Source: Rodentolepis nana
Lineage: Eukaryota; Platyhelminthes; Cestoda; Cyclophyllidea; Hymenolepididae
Reading direction: 5' to 3'
NCBI GenBank assembly: GCA_900617975.1
Contig: UZAE01012808.1
Span: 1-31,393, forward strand
DNA length: 31,393 bases
This document shows, piece after piece, positions 23,701-29,113 of the stretch. Positions within the stretch are counted from its first letter, which is position 1. Every line of letters begins with the position of its first letter. A program made the translations under genes and the position numbers. Under the pieces are notes generated by a model. The model was given only the letters and a program-made list of their open reading frames with translations. It did no database searches and had not been told where the DNA came from.

Positions 23701-26700
23701 AAAATAAAAAATGAGTGGAAGCAACGAGGGAAATGAAGGTCAAGTATTCGTCTTCAAAGATTTTGTATCCCCAAATAGGGAAGTAAATAGAAGTTAAAAG
23801 ATAAAATCGTATAACAACAACTTGGGCCTTCATCCAACAAATACCAATGAAACCTCCTGCTTTAGAGTAGTCAGCAGTCCAAAAATAAGATACAAAACTG
23901 AATAAAGGGGAATGGATTTAGGACAAAGATGTACATCAACTTGTATGATGTAATAGCAATTTAACAAATGGGCAAACCAAGAAAATTGAATTTGAGAAAA
24001 ACAAAGAACAATTACTTGGGTTAGGGTCCTCTCTAGGGGATGAAGGAGATGATGATTCAAATTCAGGAGAATCTTGGTAATAATCATCTTCATCCGGTTC
24101 ATCTTCCTCGAAGAGTAGCCGTTCACGTTCAGGTGGTTGGCGATAAATTGGAGTAAGTGGTGGAGGAAGAGGAAATGATTCAGGTAATGGCCTTGAGTGA
24201 ATTTCTCGGTGATAATTCCCTACACGTTGATGAGGCAAATCTGAGGTCCTAGCAACTGGCGCCACGGGACTAGAGTGCAAGAAATTGATATTCATAAAAT
24301 GTTATCTATTAATAAAGAGAGCACACAGCTTTCTAGTCGGACACGTGGATGCATAGCTACAGAAAAGAGGAAATAGTTTGGAGAATGGTTTGATGGATTT
24401 AGTCCATGGGACGTGGCATGATTAATTCATCACTTTTCCATCCGAATAGCATATGCAACGAATTTAAATGACTTAAAAAATGACACTGTAAACAGTACAA
24501 GGACATGCTTTATTTTCAGCAAACAATCGTATACAGCTAGGAACCTCAAATTTTATCAATTTCGCCCGGATTCCTTCGAATCGAGATTAAAACAAGACAA
24601 GGTAAAAAGGACCTGCAAAGGTCACCCCCCCCCCCCCCCCCCCCAACATACGCATACACGGGAAATAGCTAGATGGGAGCTGCTTTGGTAGCTCAAGGTT
24701 AACTTACATGACGAGATTCGAATTGGTCTCTAAAGTTTGTAATGGGAATTTTAAACATAATCTAATATGTTATATTGCATAAAACCGCGGATGAACGATT
24801 ATGCACAAAATCAAGACGAATAAAAACAACTAAAATTTTCCACTACCTTAGCTATGAATGCAGTAGGCAAATAACGTTAAGATGAACAAGAGGATATTAC
24901 GTAGTAACATTGATTGACATGAGAATATGAGCAACCCAATGCCCACAGAATGGTCTTAACACTACGACTTCAACTGCCAAAATTTGTTAATACTCACTTA
25001 TTGACTTTTCCAACGTTTCTTGTTCTGCTTATAGACACACCTTGGTATAATTAAAAGTTTCTAAACAATCTGGTACCTCTATGAACAAAATAAGAATTAG
25101 ACTGAAGAAGGCACTGCAATACATGGTTAATTAGGCCAAATGATATAAATAAAATAGAAAGGTCACCTACAGTGTTCAGATAAAACAATTACGAAAGAAC
25201 AAACCCAGTGACTATTCAATGGGCCCATAAAAAGCCACTAAGTATCAAGTAAGAATGCTACTTAGCAAGTCTAGAAACAATGCCAATATATCGATAAGAA
25301 TAGCAGAAGCCTATGAAGGAAAAGTGAATAGCATAAATGTAATCTCAGAGTATAAAAGTTCATTGGTTCACATTTAGCATTGTGAATAACCAACCGTGCT
25401 GACTAGTCCTGGTGGACAAGAGGATTGGCAAAATGAGAGCTTCTCATTAGTCATTGTAGGATACCTTTCCTCTATCCGAGTTAAATACTGATAAAACTTG
25501 ATGAGAATGGGTCCTGATTACTGACACCACTCTTACATTTCTCTATTTTACATAATTAATACTACTTTAAATAATGATAAAGTAAAACTTACTCCGTATC
25601 GGGTCTGCCGGGCGCCAAATATGGAGATTGGACCACAGAAGATGAAGGCTGGTCGGTTGGTCCGTGTAGATAGTTCCTCAAATCTGACTCAAGTGATTCG
25701 AAAGTACTAATAGCATCGTCTATACCACGGAAGTTTTCGGGATTGTTTGCAAATGCCATATGTTCGCTAGAGTGTAGGTGCTGATGGGAATTTGAAAATA
25801 TTAGTTAGGATACTATTATCCTATTGTATGTAATGGAGTACTAAAACGGCGTCAATGCTACACTTTTCCAACAAAGGGGAAAAGACAAGGAAGTCCATTG
25901 CAAAAGTCCTGCACAAGAGTATTAGTTCGCATAACCAGCCACCTAAGCTATTCAAAAAGAATAGCCAATAAAATCCCCATACCTTTCAAACTAATAACGA
26001 TCCTAAAATAGAGAACTAAGAATTCGTGTACTAATAAACCGGATATCGCGTTGCTGAATTAAATTGCTACCTTAAATGCCAATAGTAACATCAATTTTAG
26101 CGACTAAAAATTACAAACTATCGCTAAAAGTTGTAAAGAAAAAGCCACCCTAAGGGAATATCATTGGACCATTTCAGGCTCTTTATCTCTAAAAGCATAG
26201 ATAAAAAGTTATAACTATGAGTGCACACATGCTGATCGATTTTGAGACCCCCATTAATACTTCACAGACCTAGCTTAGTCTTTTCCCACAATTCATAAAG
26301 TTCACGACAAATAAAATCTAAAGCATCCTAGTAAAGCAAATTCATGTAAGATAGTTTCATGATGCTGCATTCGTCATTAAAGGGGAAAAAACAAGATAAT
26401 GCAGTACATACAAATAAATGGCCCCTCAAGCATCATTCAAGCACAAGATCAACTGACATCCGATCTTTTAAAATCGGAAAAATTGAAATAGAATAAATCG
26501 CAAAATACAAACCAATTTTAACACTTCGCTCTGGAAAAACAAACTTACTGCAATTTTACTCATTAATTCAATAGATAGGATGTAAATTGAGCCCACTCTG
26601 TCTCTAACTCTCTTAAAATCAAAAGAAATGAAGCTTCCATGACAAAAAGGGTAAACTATATAAATTGAGCTATAAAGAATTCTATTTATCTCTAATGCTA

Positions 26701-29113
26701 TTTATTCTAAATTTTCTACTGAAAGTTATGCACGCTGGATCTAAGACGAATCTTCTGTTTAAATCTCATAAATACATTCCATAATGATGTCCAATTAAAT
26801 AATATCAAAAAAATAAAGCGACACAAATGCAAACGAAATAAAAAACAAACTAGTTAAATTAACTTTAAACGTACGTCGAAAAGGCCTCTCAACATCTAGA
26901 AACATTTAAAATTTTTACACCATTTTTCAGAAATAAGGAAAGTGGAAACAGATTAATTGAAATTGCGACCGTGACATCTGGGAAGATAATGCAGAAACAA
27001 GGAGATATGACCCACCTCATAAAGTTGCGGGAAAAAAGTAGCACACAATTCACAATATCCACTTGGTTCTTCCCGCCTTATAGATCTAAAGAAAAGGCAT
27101 CATGACGTCAAATAAGTTAAAGAAAGTATAAATCATGACAGCAAGCGGCACTAACCTCAGTGAACGCCTTTCAGACCCAGTATGACCCGTCGCCGCAGGA
27201 GATTCACGTTGCCTCGAGCCAGAGGGTACAATACGGGAAGCGCCAGTAGTTTGACCGATGGGTGCTGTGATAGGATGTTGAGTTGAAGTAGAAGGCACGG
27301 CTGTTTGTCTTGACTGCCCGGACATTGTAGGGGTAATGAGGATGGGAGGCCGGGGGGTCCCTTCCGATCCAGAAACGGGATGGGATGGACCAGCAGCCGT
27401 ATCTGAGGGCCTAGAGGAGTCGGAAGGTATTATCTCCCGAAGGCTGGGCCAGAGTGCCCTCACAAGGTTAGTATTCTCTGCATAAAGTGGCCGATATTGA
27501 TTCCGCCTTTCGGTCACTTTGGCAGCTGCTCCTTGAAGGGGTCGAACTGGAGAAAAAAATGGAAAATTTGAATAAGGTAGGATTATCCATTTCTGAAACA
27601 ACCAGGTACATCTACAATATGAAATGCATCTTGAAGCTGTTCATATGAGAAACGTTTTACCACCTCTCTAGTATCCGAATTTAACGAAAGCTCTGGTAGA
27701 TAACAACCTCATTTATGCGGATTTGGTAGAAGTGCATTACTACAGCTAAAGATGCTTTAGGTAAGATGACAATCGTACTCATTTCGAAGGATAAAGAGGA
27801 AAACCAAATAATAAAAATTATAAGTTTTCAATCAACTTTCTCAGAAATGTGAAATTTGGATGTAGTCAAAAGCAGCAAAAAGAAAAATCTGAGTACGAAT
27901 CATAACTACCTGAGAAACTTGCTATGTGAATGAATCAAGAAAGGAATAGGGCTTCATCAATTTTCCTTACAACAAAACATGGAGAAGCCATCTACGACTA
28001 AGTTGATAAACAAGCATTACTCAAAAGAATATTCAGTTTGAGTTTTTCTATTGGTAGGTTAGTAAAATGTGATACCTCTTGCTACTTGATACGATAAGGA
28101 ATTAAATAAAGCATATGCCCCTAAAGAGAAGAAATTAGATCTTAAAGGCCATATTGAGGAAAAAACCGTTAATAAATATAAGTTGATTCGTGACTGAGAC
28201 GTGACCAAAATTTTAAAACAAATGATTTAAACTCATAGTCTAACATCAGCTTAACAGAGAAATCCACATCAAAAAGGTAATCGCTAGTTCTTTAAAATAG
28301 AAAAGAAGAAAATAACAATTAATTAGTATTCTAAACTTGATTCAAAAACAATGAACACAAATATAGCTTAATCACTGCCTGAATGGATTATTAAACAAAT
28401 TACACGGAATAAAATACAAATAACAACTCACCATTAAATCTCCTGTCAATATCTGGGTCGAAATAATGAGAATCGGGTTCCTCGTCATTTCCCTGTAAAA
28501 TAGCAAACCATTTAATAAGATGGCCGCAGACTGACTTGTTAAAAAAATATAACTCACAGATATTGCTCTCAGAACATTTTCAGGAAGTCTTTCAATCATC
28601 TCCCTGATCTCTGAAATAAGACAAAAGTAAAAAACAATTGATGACTCAAAATTAAAGTTGATAAAAATTACGGTTGATTAAAAGTTAGATTACCACGAAC
28701 CTTGAAGAGTAATTAGACGAATTCCATGTGCTCGAGCTTGGGAAAGAGCATCATTCGGTCTGGGGGTCGTTCCTTGGTTTGCGGCCATAACCATAGCTCG
28801 ACCTCTAGAAAGTGGAGTAAGAGATGAAGATGGTTGAGCGCGTTCGGCTGAGGTAGGTGATTGTCGTGTTTGGGCTGAGGTAGGTGATTGTCGTGGTTCA
28901 GGATTGTAAATTACGATTTCTACAGACGTATCGAAAAATGGCCTTACATCCTGAAATAAATGGACGTAAATTGGGACATAACATTTTCAGAAGCATATAA
29001 ATTAAAGCGGGACATACAGCGCCGAGTCTACACAAAATTCTTGTCAATTGATCTGACCGGGTTAAGTGCAAGAAAACCTTCTTGCCAGTAAGGGGAAACA
29101 ACTGGGCAGGCAT
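5016..29113 (-). CDS. DBF4: DBF4/Chiffon-like regulatory subunit of Cdc7 kinase, split over at least 41 exons
   Basis: DBF4 (Chiffon in Drosophila) binds and activates Cdc7 kinase, which phosphorylates MCM helicase to fire replication origins in the nucleus. All three family motifs are read from the spliced frame. Motif N is a BRCT-like fold from GKKVFLHL (residues 10-17) through ARAHGIRLITLQEIREMIE. Motif M is VTERRNQYRPLYAENTN (164-180). The motif C zinc finger has C295, C298, H308 and H314 with the family spacing x2/x9/x5. Exons 1-8 encode these. At least 23 phase-1 microexons follow (23235 down to 16041), then exon 13383-13621, then ten exons joined at phase 0 to the TAG at 5018-5016. Summed coding length is about 4.36 kb (about 1,450 residues) without any exon lost at the 19030 gap. 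An in-frame TAA precedes the ATG at 29113. The exon model is mine from splice sites and phase; the family call is strong. Confidence 0.85.
5305..5364 (-). CDS. DBF4: Penultimate exon (60 nt)
   Basis: 20 codons, phase 0-0, acceptor TCTCTAG and donor GAG|GTATTC. It encodes ADNTTVNASISCQNAHPSSE. An alternative donor (A|GTGAGG) lies seven bases earlier but would break the frame into the last exon. Confidence 0.65.
5406..5486 (-). CDS. DBF4: C-terminal exon (81 nt), probable repeat unit c
   Basis: 27 codons, phase 0-0, acceptor TATCGCAG and donor ACC|GTAAGT. It contains SKGVWRLLTFNSDDATSSV, loosely alignable with units a and b (Trp-Arg...Phe-x-Ser). The donor lies inside a short palindrome at 5393-5407. 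Confidence 0.7.
5722..5808 (-). CDS. DBF4: C-terminal exon (87 nt), repeat unit b
   Basis: 29 codons, phase 0-0, acceptor TTTTTAG and donor GAG|GTATTT. It includes KSNWTRKRVFTLSSTDSPSD. The pattern x-R-K-x-x-F-x-L-x-S-x5-S-x-D/S-x-E is shared with repeat unit a. Confidence 0.75.
6973..7059 (-). CDS. DBF4: C-terminal exon (87 nt), repeat unit a
   Basis: 29 codons, phase 0-0, acceptor TTTGCAG and donor GAA|GTAAGT. It includes RPCSRKSFALRESNRIISSD. Same length as, and alignable with, the exon at 5722-5808. Confidence 0.75.
7614..7703 (-). CDS. DBF4: C-terminal exon (90 nt)
   Basis: 30 codons, phase 0-0, acceptor TTTTTTCAG and donor TTG|GTATGA. It encodes SSIEETEDNVDTPKASKLEE then ICVNTITDSL. 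Acidic. Confidence 0.7.
7704..8931 (-). other. Intron (1.2 kb); nothing recognised
   Basis: AT-rich, no phase-compatible exon, no repeat seen. Confidence 0.6.
8932..9117 (-). CDS. DBF4: C-terminal exon (186 nt), Ser/Asn-rich
   Basis: 62 codons, phase 0-0, acceptor ACTAATTTCAG with a long pyrimidine tract and donor CTG|GTAAGT. It contains KLILRRVNRT and SSPRARSLPHILQSSQ. A plus-strand ORF over the same bases is its shadow. Confidence 0.75.
9734..10006 (-). CDS. DBF4: C-terminal exon (273 nt), charged and helical
   Basis: 91 codons, phase 0-0, acceptor GCTTAG and donor CAG|GTGTGA. It includes GPREHVEEQERRNARLPRRA and SLVAREAIGLSMQALFTPTK. The middle reads as a charged helix and the sequence looks less repetitive than its neighbours, so it may be a real interaction module. 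No family recognised. Confidence 0.75.
10541..10566. repeat. (AT)13 microsatellite
   Basis: 26 bp of AT dinucleotide, 23 nt past the donor of the 10590-10748 exon, in the same relative place as the longer tract near 11700. Confidence 0.95.
10590..10748 (-). CDS. DBF4: C-terminal exon (159 nt) with another SPxLED motif
   Basis: 53 codons, phase 0-0, acceptor TTTTTAG and donor CGA|GTAAGT. It contains PQRSPILEDDET, related to the motif in the preceding exon, then Ser-rich sequence with several Ser-Pro sites. Confidence 0.75.
11676..11735. repeat. (AT)30 microsatellite
   Basis: 60 bp of pure AT dinucleotide in the intron, beginning 35 nt past the donor of the 11771-12262 exon. Confidence 0.95.
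11771..12262 (-). CDS. DBF4: Large C-terminal exon (492 nt) with SPVLED-type repeats
   Basis: 164 codons, phase 0 in and out, acceptor TTTTTAG and donor CTG|GTGAGT. It begins exactly with ATG (MSQYIPGRDIDSF). It holds four spaced copies of a short acidic motif: RSPVLNDVP, QLPVFEEE, NSPLLEGCE and KSPVLEDTGE. Ser-Pro sites suggest phosphorylation by proline-directed kinases; that is inference. The motif continues in the next exon. Confidence 0.8.
12263..13382 (-). other. Intron (1.1 kb); nothing recognised
   Basis: AT-rich, no open phase-compatible exon and no repeat seen. If the downstream ATG at 12262 were used separately, a promoter would have to lie here; I see no clear one. Confidence 0.6.
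13383..13621 (-). CDS. DBF4: Exon linking the microexon array to the C-terminal block
   Basis: 239 nt, phase 1 in and 0 out, acceptor TTTATAG and donor AAA|GTAAGA. It encodes a Ser/Asn/Gln-rich stretch followed by GGRFRSCRKCGIAHIPSTVS. The C-x2-C pair could be half of a small metal site, but no partner pair is seen nearby. It ends the phase-1 series; all later junctions are phase 0. Confidence 0.75.
13622..16040 (-). other. Large intron (2.4 kb); nothing recognised
   Basis: AT-rich sequence with no exon that keeps phase. A short plus-strand ORF at 15033-15230 appears to be chance. Confidence 0.6.
16041..16103 (-). CDS. DBF4: Last microexon (63 nt, phase 1-1)
   Basis: Acceptor CATATAG, donor G|GTAAGA. 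It encodes PRRSDRGERQTSGRSRVDIS plus the split Gly codon. Basic and Arg-rich, with an ordinary GTAAG donor unlike most of the array. It joins in phase to the exon at 13383-13621. Confidence 0.7.
16300..16371 (-). CDS. DBF4: Microexon type A, copy 1 (72 nt)
   Basis: Acceptor TTTAG, donor G|GTAGGA. The peptide is EPEPPSPVEMQPQ then GPYGGGATENYG. Confidence 0.75.
16671..16742 (-). CDS. DBF4: Microexon type B, copy 1 (72 nt)
   Basis: Acceptor TTTAG, donor G|GTAGGA. The peptide is EPESREPEEMQPQ then DPSSGGPTETYG. Confidence 0.75.
16942..17013 (-). CDS. DBF4: Microexon type C (72 nt)
   Basis: Acceptor TTTTTAG, donor G|GTTAGA. The peptide is ETGSCGSEEMQTQ then DSYSGGATETYG. It is clearly homologous to types A and B but with an unusual donor (GTTAG) and a cysteine. 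Confidence 0.7.
17209..17280 (-). CDS. DBF4: Microexon type A, copy 2 (72 nt)
   Basis: Acceptor TTTAG, donor G|GTAGGA. The peptide is EPEPPSPVEMQPQ then DPYSGGATETYG. Copy 1 at 16300-16371 differs at four residues in the second half. Confidence 0.75.
17593..17664 (-). CDS. DBF4: Microexon type B, copy 2 (72 nt)
   Basis: Acceptor TTTAG, donor G|GTAGGA. The peptide is EPESREPEEMQPQ then DPSSSGPTETYG, differing from copy 1 (16671-16742) at one residue (Ser for Gly). Confidence 0.75.
17862..17921 (-). CDS. DBF4: Microexon type D (60 nt), diverged copy in the duplicated array
   Basis: Acceptor GATACAG, donor G|GTAGGA. It encodes EAERMQRQITACCYPQINHG. It sits where copy 2 of the duplicated unit should carry type C and keeps the EM/RMQ core position. 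It is 12 nt shorter and otherwise rewritten, but the frame is open. Confidence 0.55.
18113..18148 (-). CDS. DBF4: Microexon (36 nt, phase 1-1)
   Basis: Acceptor TAAATAG, donor G|GTAGGA. It encodes AEQDEIIVPDFG. Acidic and hydrophobic, with the usual final Gly codon split by the intron. Confidence 0.6.
18618..18674 (-). CDS. DBF4: Microexon (57 nt, phase 1-1)
   Basis: Acceptor ATTCTAG, donor G|GTAGGA. It encodes NTDNMEIVATNDMNAPPEG. It is unlike the duplicated 72-nt exons in sequence but shares their phase and donor. Confidence 0.65.
18680..18780. repeat. Direct repeat copy 1 of a gap-flanking intronic segment
   Basis: 101 bp matching 19031-19131 with two differences seen by eye. On the minus strand it forms the intron that leads into the exon at 18618-18674. 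At its other end it is fused to the first 12 bases of a truncated microexon (18781-18792). Confidence 0.9.
18781..18792 (-). pseudogene. 12-nt 5' stub of a type B microexon
   Basis: The bases match the acceptor side of the type B exon (AG|AGCCCAAATCAC), then switch abruptly to unrelated intron sequence. The flanking intron 18793-18990 matches 17665-17861. The break is probably an assembly misjoin rather than a real truncated exon. Confidence 0.6.
18991..19029 (-). CDS. DBF4: Partial microexon of type B, cut by the assembly gap
   Basis: 39 nt from the gap to donor G|GTAGGA, encoding QDPCSGGPTETYG in phase 1-1 style. It matches the 3' half of the 72-nt type B exons at 16671 and 17593. Its 5' half is lost at the N. 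Confidence 0.65.
19030..19030. other. Assembly gap (single N) inside an exon
   Basis: The only ambiguous base in the window. It cuts a 72-nt type microexon after 39 nt and is followed directly by a second copy of the sequence at 18680-18780. This is the signature of two contig ends joined without resolving a tandem repeat. Confidence 0.85.
19031..19131. repeat. Direct repeat copy 2 of a gap-flanking intronic segment
   Basis: Second copy of 18680-18780, offset 351 bp, beginning right after the N. Either a real duplication or the same locus assembled twice. Confidence 0.9.
19031..20041 (-). other. About 1 kb of the array region without a convincing exon
   Basis: This stretch lies between microexon 21/22 and the N at 19030. 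GTAGG donors occur (for example near 19445) but no AG acceptor gives an open phase-1 exon. Given the gap beside it, exons may be missing from the assembly or decayed here. Confidence 0.5.
20042..20068 (-). CDS. DBF4: Tentative microexon 22 (27 nt, phase 1-1)
   Basis: Acceptor AAGGAG with a weak pyrimidine tract and donor A|GTGTAG give a frame-preserving exon encoding PSNSHFAL. A stronger donor two bases on (GTAGGT) would break the phase pattern. It may be an exon fragment or a chance match. Confidence 0.3.
   Translation of the reverse strand, partial: TLPTATLH
20244..20276 (-). CDS. DBF4: Microexon 21 (33 nt, phase 1-1)
   Basis: Acceptor TGTCTAG, donor G|GTAGGA. It encodes AQRRLTSDQIG. From here the array approaches the poorly assembled stretch around 19030. 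Confidence 0.65.
20405..20446 (-). CDS. DBF4: Microexon 20 (42 nt, phase 1-1)
   Basis: Acceptor TTTGTCAG, donor A|GTAGGT. It encodes NSTTPTYQSRRFI plus a split codon. One of the few microexons ending in A rather than G. Confidence 0.6.
20639..20668 (-). CDS. DBF4: Microexon 19 (30 nt, phase 1-1)
   Basis: Acceptor ATTTCAG, donor G|GTACTT. It encodes AQSSPVEEYG and is the shortest copy of the QSSPVE...YG motif. Confidence 0.65.
20861..20917 (-). CDS. DBF4: Microexon 18 (57 nt, phase 1-1)
   Basis: Acceptor ATTGTAG, donor G|GTAGGT. It encodes TDNGRYGFGRYDQTYDFPG, with repeated Gly-Arg-Tyr. The peptide looks like a Tyr/Gly/Arg low-complexity segment. Confidence 0.7.
21050..21097 (-). CDS. DBF4: Microexon 17 (48 nt, phase 1-1)
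   Basis: Acceptor CATTTCAG, donor G|GTAGGT. It encodes IREYRFHYVNQDDING, aromatic and Asn/Asp-rich. Confidence 0.7.
21235..21264 (-). CDS. DBF4: Microexon 16 (30 nt, phase 1-1)
   Basis: Acceptor CTTTTAG, donor G|GTAGGT. It encodes VSGEYDYVPG. One of the two shortest exons in the array. Confidence 0.65.
21466..21513 (-). CDS. DBF4: Microexon 15 (48 nt, phase 1-1)
   Basis: Acceptor ATTTTCAG, donor G|GTAGGT. It encodes EQFGSSETSYYDEYQG, Tyr-rich with spaced aromatic residues. Confidence 0.7.
21675..21710 (-). CDS. DBF4: Microexon 14 (36 nt, phase 1-1)
   Basis: Acceptor TTCTGTAG, donor G|GTATTT. It encodes LTPSFTSSEEEG, Ser/Glu-rich. Confidence 0.65.
21895..21939 (-). CDS. DBF4: Microexon 13 (45 nt, phase 1-1)
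   Basis: Acceptor TTTTCAG, donor G|GTAGCT. It encodes QSSPPVEVLDCSGYG, related to microexon 19 (AQSSPVEEYG) in peptide and, at both ends, in DNA. Confidence 0.7.
22076..22132 (-). CDS. DBF4: Microexon 12 (57 nt, phase 1-1)
   Basis: Acceptor TATTAG, donor G|GTGGGT. It encodes PVIHVPEEQQSSPVSITYG. It carries both array motifs: QQSSPV and a final Tyr-Gly across the splice junction. Confidence 0.7.
22357..22392 (-). CDS. DBF4: Microexon 11 (36 nt, phase 1-1)
   Basis: Acceptor GTTTAG, donor G|GTAGGG. It encodes ERIDSSSSISPG after the shared Val codon. The intron to the previous exon is only 82 nt. Confidence 0.65.
22475..22546 (-). CDS. DBF4: Microexon 10 (72 nt, phase 1-1)
   Basis: Acceptor GATTTCAG, donor G|GTACGA. 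It encodes a Gln/Ser/Asn-rich peptide containing NFSQQSSPTQQGTSS. QQSSP recurs in later microexons. Confidence 0.7.
23235..23267 (-). CDS. DBF4: Microexon 9 (33 nt, phase 1-1)
   Basis: Acceptor TTTAG, donor G|GTAGGC. After the shared codon it encodes ARRRRRPPTG, a run of five arginines that could act as a nuclear localisation signal. It is the first microexon of the array. Confidence 0.7.
24016..24269 (-). CDS. DBF4: DBF4-like exon 8: Pro-rich and acidic linker
   Basis: 254 nt, phase 2 in and 1 out (CCA A|GTAATT). It encodes a Pro/Arg-rich stretch (PLPESFPLPPPLTPIYRQPP) followed by an acidic block (EEDEPDEDDYYQD) and a Ser/Pro end. No known domain. It is the last ordinary-sized exon before the microexon array. 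Confidence 0.75.
24625..24644. repeat. Poly-C tract (20 C)
   Basis: Uninterrupted run of 20 cytosines after GTCA in an intron. A similar run of 19 after ATCA lies at 30915. Confidence 0.95.
25593..25780 (-). CDS. DBF4: DBF4-like exon 7: second half of the motif C zinc finger
   Basis: 188 nt, phase 0 in and 2 out (GA|GTAAGT). It starts HLHSSEHMAFANNPENF, giving His-x5-His and the usual H-x-x-F/A tail of the DBF4 finger. Joined to exon 6, the spacing C-x2-C-x9-H-x5-H equals that of the vertebrate family. The remainder is a linker. Confidence 0.9.
27016..27085 (-). CDS. DBF4: DBF4-like exon 6: first half of the motif C zinc finger
   Basis: 70 nt, phase 2 in and 0 out. It encodes SIRREEPSGYCELCATFFPQ then LYE. 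GYCELC is the Gly-Tyr-Cys-x2-Cys opening of the DBF4-type zinc finger. The donor is GAG|GTGGGT. The two histidines come from exon 7. Confidence 0.9.
27156..27546 (-). CDS. DBF4: DBF4-like exon 5: Cdc7-binding motif M and Pro/Ser-rich linker
   Basis: 391 nt, phase 1 in and 2 out, with acceptor TTTCTCCAG and donor AG|GTTAGT. Residues 163-180 include VTERRNQYRPLYAENTN, which matches motif M (V/K-x-D/E...YRP-L/F-Y), the segment that contacts the Cdc7 N-lobe. The rest is low complexity, rich in Ser, Pro, Thr and Gln, as is usual between motifs M and C. Confidence 0.85.
28432..28492 (-). CDS. DBF4: DBF4-like exon 4: acidic linker
   Basis: 61 nt, phase 0 in and 1 out, acceptor TTTTACAG and donor GTGAGT. 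It encodes GNDEEPDSHYFDPDIDRRFN, an acidic linker between motifs N and M. The flanking exons carry the identification. Confidence 0.8.
28558..28610 (-). CDS. DBF4: DBF4-like exon 3: last helix of motif N
   Basis: 53 nt, phase 1 in and 0 out. After the codon shared with exon 2 it encodes IREMIERLPENVLRAIS. With the previous exon this gives ITLQEIREMIE, the helix that closes motif N in DBF4 proteins. Acceptor ATTTCAG and donor GTGAGT are both strong. Confidence 0.85.
28701..28950 (-). CDS. DBF4: DBF4-like exon 2: second half of motif N
   Basis: Acceptor TTTCAG, 250 nt, phase 0 in and 1 out (CAA G|GTTCGT). It starts DVRPFFDTSVEIVIYNPEP, which fits the BRCT strand after LGA. It then has a tandem RQSPTSA pair, and ends with SRGRAMVMAA and NDALSQARAHGIRLITLQ, matching the RGKA...S.A.SWGV.I family signature. 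The insert between the two BRCT halves is Ser/Pro/Gln-rich. Confidence 0.85.
28846..28895 (-). repeat. Tandem 27-bp period repeat inside exon 2
   Basis: A 23-bp string occurs at 28846-28868 and again, identically, at 28873-28895. It encodes two RQSPTSA peptides, so a short in-frame tandem duplication has lengthened the linker inside motif N. Confidence 0.85.
29018..29113 (-). CDS. DBF4: DBF4-like exon 1: start codon and first half of BRCT-like motif N
   Basis: 32 codons from ATG to donor GCT|GTATGT, phase 0. It encodes MPAQLFPLTGKKVFLHLTRS then DQLTRILCRLGA. The L-x-G-K-x-V/F-x-L-x-L pattern opens the BRCT-like motif N of DBF4, followed by the helix ending in LGA. The frame stays open upstream for some distance without another ATG until an in-frame TAA, so this is the first Met. 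The 5' UTR extent is unknown. Confidence 0.85.

Larger units (their letters stand above)
22547..28431 (-). other. Longer introns of the conserved half
   Basis: Introns at 27547-28431, 25781-27015, 24270-25592, 23268-24015 and 22547-23234 hold AT-rich sequence. Apart from a poly-C tract at 24625-24644 I see no exon, repeat or RNA gene in them. The + strand ORF at 23377-23556 is probably chance. Confidence 0.55.
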
